Source: an uncultured Nocardiopsis sp.
GTDB lineage: Bacteria; Actinomycetota; Actinomycetes; Streptosporangiales; Streptosporangiaceae
Reading direction: 5' to 3'
Assembly: GCA_937957845.1 (NCBI GenBank)
Contig: CALGOD010000154.1
Coordinates: 1 to 5,540 of the forward strand
Length of the DNA: 5,540 bases
The translations under genes and the position numbers were made by a program. Shown piece by piece: positions 3,515 through 5,540 of the stretch (position 1 is the first letter of the stretch; each line of letters begins with the position of its first letter). The notes below the pieces were generated by a model, which saw only the letters and a list, made by a program, of their open reading frames with translations, ran no database searches and was not told where the DNA came from.

Positions 3515-5540
3515 TCAGCCCTCGGCCCGTTCCACGACGGCCGCCCACTCGTCCAGCAGCCGCTGCGCGGTGTCGGAGTCGGGACCTTCGGCCCAAAGAT
3601 GGGTCACGGCCTCCGCGGTGTCGGGCAGGACCAGGGCCCAACTCCCGTCCGGCTCGATCACCCGCACACCGTCGGTGGTGTCGAGTTCGCGATCGCCCGC
3701 GGCCTCCACGACGGCCCGCATGACGCTTCCCTTGACCGCCCACGGGGTGGGCACCGAACGACGCAGCAGGTGCGCCTGGGGAATCGTGCGGTCGATCTGG
3801 CTCAACGATCGGCGGGTCCTGGCCACCAGGGCCAGCAGTCGCACGAACGCCGCGATGGCGTCGCTGGTGGGGCTGAACGACGGCACGATGAAGCCGCCGC
3901 GTCCGTCGCCCGCGAAGATGACGTCGTCCTCCGCGCGGACCGCCTTGGTCAGCTCGTCGGTGGCCGTGGCCGTCCAGCGCACCTTGACCCCGTGCGCGGC
4001 GGCCACCGTCTCGGCGACCCTCGTGGTGGTCACGGGCAGGGCCACCGTCCCGCCGCCGTACTCGGCGCAGACCAACTCCAGGACGACGAGCAGGGCACGG
4101 TCTCCGTCGACCAGTTCGCCCTTCTCGTCGACGATGGACAGCCGCTCCGCCACGGGGTCGAAACGCACCCCGAAGTCGGCACCGGAACCCGACACCAGCT
4201 CGCCCAGGCGTTTGAGGTCCCGCTCGTACTTGGCGACGGTGTCGGTGGGCGAGGACTCGTCCAGTCGGTTGTTGACGGTGAGCACGTCCACCCCGATCCG
4301 CCCCAACAGGGAGGGCAGGATCAAGGAGCCGCTGCCGCCCGCGCAGTCCACCACGACCTTGAGTTCGGCCTCGGCGATGCCCGTGGTGTCCACCTTGCGC
4401 AGCAGCTCGTGCGAGTAGCCCTCCACGTTGCGCGAGGGGAAGGTGAGCTCCCCGATCTCGCCGGGGAAGGCACGGCGGTACTCGGCGCGGGAGAAGACAC
4501 GGTCGAGTTTGCGCTGGGCCGCCGGCGACAGGTCCGCCCCGTCGCCGTCCAGGAACAGGATGTCCACCGACTCCGGGTCACCCGGGGTGGTGCGCACCGT
4601 GATACCGCCGTTGACACCGCCCTGGGAGGTGTGGAAACGGGCCACCGGCAGCGGCACCACCTCCAGGTCACGGACCTCGATGGCGGCCGCGGTGAGCGCG
4701 CTGATGATGGCCCGTTTGAACGTGCGTGCGGCGCGCGAGACGTCACGCGAGGTGGTGACGATCGCGCCCTTCTTCAGGGTGGTGGCGTAGGCGTTGGCCA
4801 GGCGCACCGCCAGCTCCGGGGTGATCTCGACGTTGATCAGCCCCGAGACGCCCCGGGGGCCGAACAGCGAACGCTGTCCACGCGACTCCCAGATGACGTT
4901 GGTGCTGACCACCGCCCCGGCCTCGATGGTCTTGAACGGGTAGACCTTGACGTCGTTGTGGACGTAGGCCTCGGACTCGATGACGCAGTCCTCGCCCACG
5001 ACCGCGCCCTCCTCGATCCGGGCGGCGGACATGACGTCGGTGTTCTTGCCGATGACCGCGCCGCGGATGTTGGCGCCGCGTCCGATGAACACGTTGTCGT
5101 GCAGGACGGTGCGATGGGCGAAGGCCTCCGAGCGCACCACGGCGTTGCTGCCCACCACGGTGAACTCCCGCAGCTCGGCCCCGGCCTCGATCTTGGCGTA
5201 GTCGCCGATGTAGAGCGGCCCCTTGAGGACGGCGTTGGGATGCACCTGTGCCCCCTCACCGACCCACACCCCCGGGGAGACCTCGAAACCGTCGATCTCC
5301 ACGTCGACCTTGCCCGACAGGACGTCGGCCTGGGCGCTGAGGTAGCTCTCGTGGGTGCCCACGTCCTCCCAGTAGCCGTCGGCGATGTAGCCGTAGAGGG
5401 GCTCGCCCTCCTCCAGGAGCTGGGGGAAGACGTCGCCGGACCAGTCCACGACCTCGTCCTTGGCGACGCGTTCGAGGACCTCCGGTTCCATGATGTAGAT
5501 GCCGGTGTTGACGGTGTCGGAGAAGACCTGGCCCCAGGTG
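3515..5540 (-). CDS. Mannose-1-phosphate guanylyltransferase-type nucleotidyltransferase fused to a degenerate phosphomannomutase-like module (5' end missing)
   Basis: 674 residues are visible; the N-terminus lies beyond the right edge. Family members are about 830 residues, so roughly 160 are missing, including the GxGxRxxPLT nucleotide loop. Visible residues 1-65 end the nucleotidyltransferase domain: SDTVNTGIYIMEPEVL, DVFPQLL and GYIADGYWEDVGTHESY. Residues about 90-216 (5270-4890) form left-handed beta-helix hexapeptide repeats such as VHPNAVLKGPLYIGDYAKI. From residue 226 (FGPRGVSG) to the end the fold is phosphoglucomutase/phosphomannomutase-like. The expected role is making an NDP-sugar, probably GDP-mannose, for cell-envelope glycans. 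The four mutase signature loops are altered: VRTTPGDP replaces TASHNP, FDPVAER replaces the DGDxDR metal loop, AGDGRGGF replaces GEqSGH, and LPDTAEA replaces RPSGTEP. Streptomyces homologues I recall show the same changes. The nucleotide substrate cannot be settled from this part. Confidence 0.88.
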   Translation of the reverse strand, partial: TWGQVFSDTVNTGIYIMEPEVLERVAKDEVVDWSGDVFPQLLEEGEPLYGYIADGYWEDVGTHESYLSAQADVLSGKVDVEIDGFEVSPGVWVGEGAQVHPNAVLKGPLYIGDYAKIEAGAELREFTVVGSNAVVRSEAFAHRTVLHDNVFIGRGANIRGAVIGKNTDVMSAARIEEGAVVGEDCVIESEAYVHNDVKVYPFKTIEAGAVVSTNVIWESRGQRSLFGPRGVSGLINVEITPELAVRLANAYATTLKKGAIVTTSRDVSRAARTFKRAIISALTAAAIEVRDLEVVPLPVARFHTSQGGVNGGITVRTTPGDPESVDILFLDGDGADLSPAAQRKLDRVFSRAEYRRAFPGEIGELTFPSRNVEGYSHELLRKVDTTGIAEAELKVVVDCAGGSGSLILPSLLGRIGVDVLTVNNRLDESSPTDTVAKYERDLKRLGELVSGSGADFGVRFDPVAERLSIVDEKGELVDGDRALLVVLELVCAEYGGGTVALPVTTTRVAETVAAAHGVKVRWTATATDELTKAVRAEDDVIFAGDGRGGFIVPSFSPTSDAIAAFVRLLALVARTRRSLSQIDRTIPQAHLLRRSVPTPWAVKGSVMRAVVEAAGDRELDTTDGVRVIEPDGSWALVLPDTAEAVTHLWAEGPDSDTAQRLLDEWAAVVERAEG

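Noticed and set aside
3288..4418. Long plus-strand open frame (376 codons)
   Set aside because: It lies antisense to the sugar-nucleotide gene, is dominated by Ser/Arg/Thr/Pro and has no domain; a shadow frame.
1..5540. CRISPR array, insertion sequence or phage attachment site
   Set aside because: No regularly spaced repeats, transposase frame, terminal inverted repeats or integrase was seen; the locus is a conserved core region.

Overview
This is a high-GC actinobacterial chromosome segment. Three genes closely match the mycobacterial/streptomycete cluster around gcvP, and codon use and protein details suggest a Nocardiopsis-, Thermobifida- or Streptomyces-like relative (inference, made from memory of protein families). 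All five recognisable genes lie on the minus strand, so transcription runs from high to low coordinates. The long plus-strand reading frames are GC-driven shadows.

Layout, in the direction of transcription. (1) 5540-3515: a 5'-truncated sugar-nucleotide enzyme with the end of a nucleotidyltransferase domain, left-handed beta-helix repeats and a degenerate phosphomannomutase-like module. It is followed by tandem GC hairpins. (2) 3514-2911: about 600 bases without a convincing gene, but with several dyads and two mutually exclusive hairpins just ahead of the next gene. (3) 2910-2368: a GarA-like zinc-ribbon/FHA protein. (4) 2195-1722: a DUF151 bifunctional-nuclease-family protein, followed by a strong terminator-like hairpin. 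(5) 1721-1356: a spacer with promoter and operator candidates. (6) 1355-762: a MerR-family regulator of the Rv1830 (ResR/McdR) type. (7) 761-312: about 450 non-coding bases ending in an AT-rich promoter/operator region. (8) 311-131: a glycine riboswitch leader with a candidate expression platform. (9) 130-1: the first 43 codons of gcvP, glycine dehydrogenase.

The order FHA protein, DUF151, MerR, gcvP matches M. tuberculosis garA (Rv1827), Rv1828, Rv1829, Rv1830, gcvB (Rv1832), except that the first MerR gene (Rv1828/FtsR type) is absent here. The genes probably form separate transcription units, because the spacers are 172, 366 and over 600 bases and contain hairpins. The theme is central amino-acid control: glycine catabolism under a glycine-sensing RNA, an FHA switch of the type that controls glutamate/2-oxoglutarate flux, and a regulator linked in mycobacteria to growth and division.

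I see no mobile element, CRISPR array, tRNA/rRNA or obviously novel multigene system. The most interesting items are RNA-level (the riboswitch switching helices and the alternative hairpins before the FHA gene) and one protein-level oddity (a mutase module that has lost all four active-site loops).
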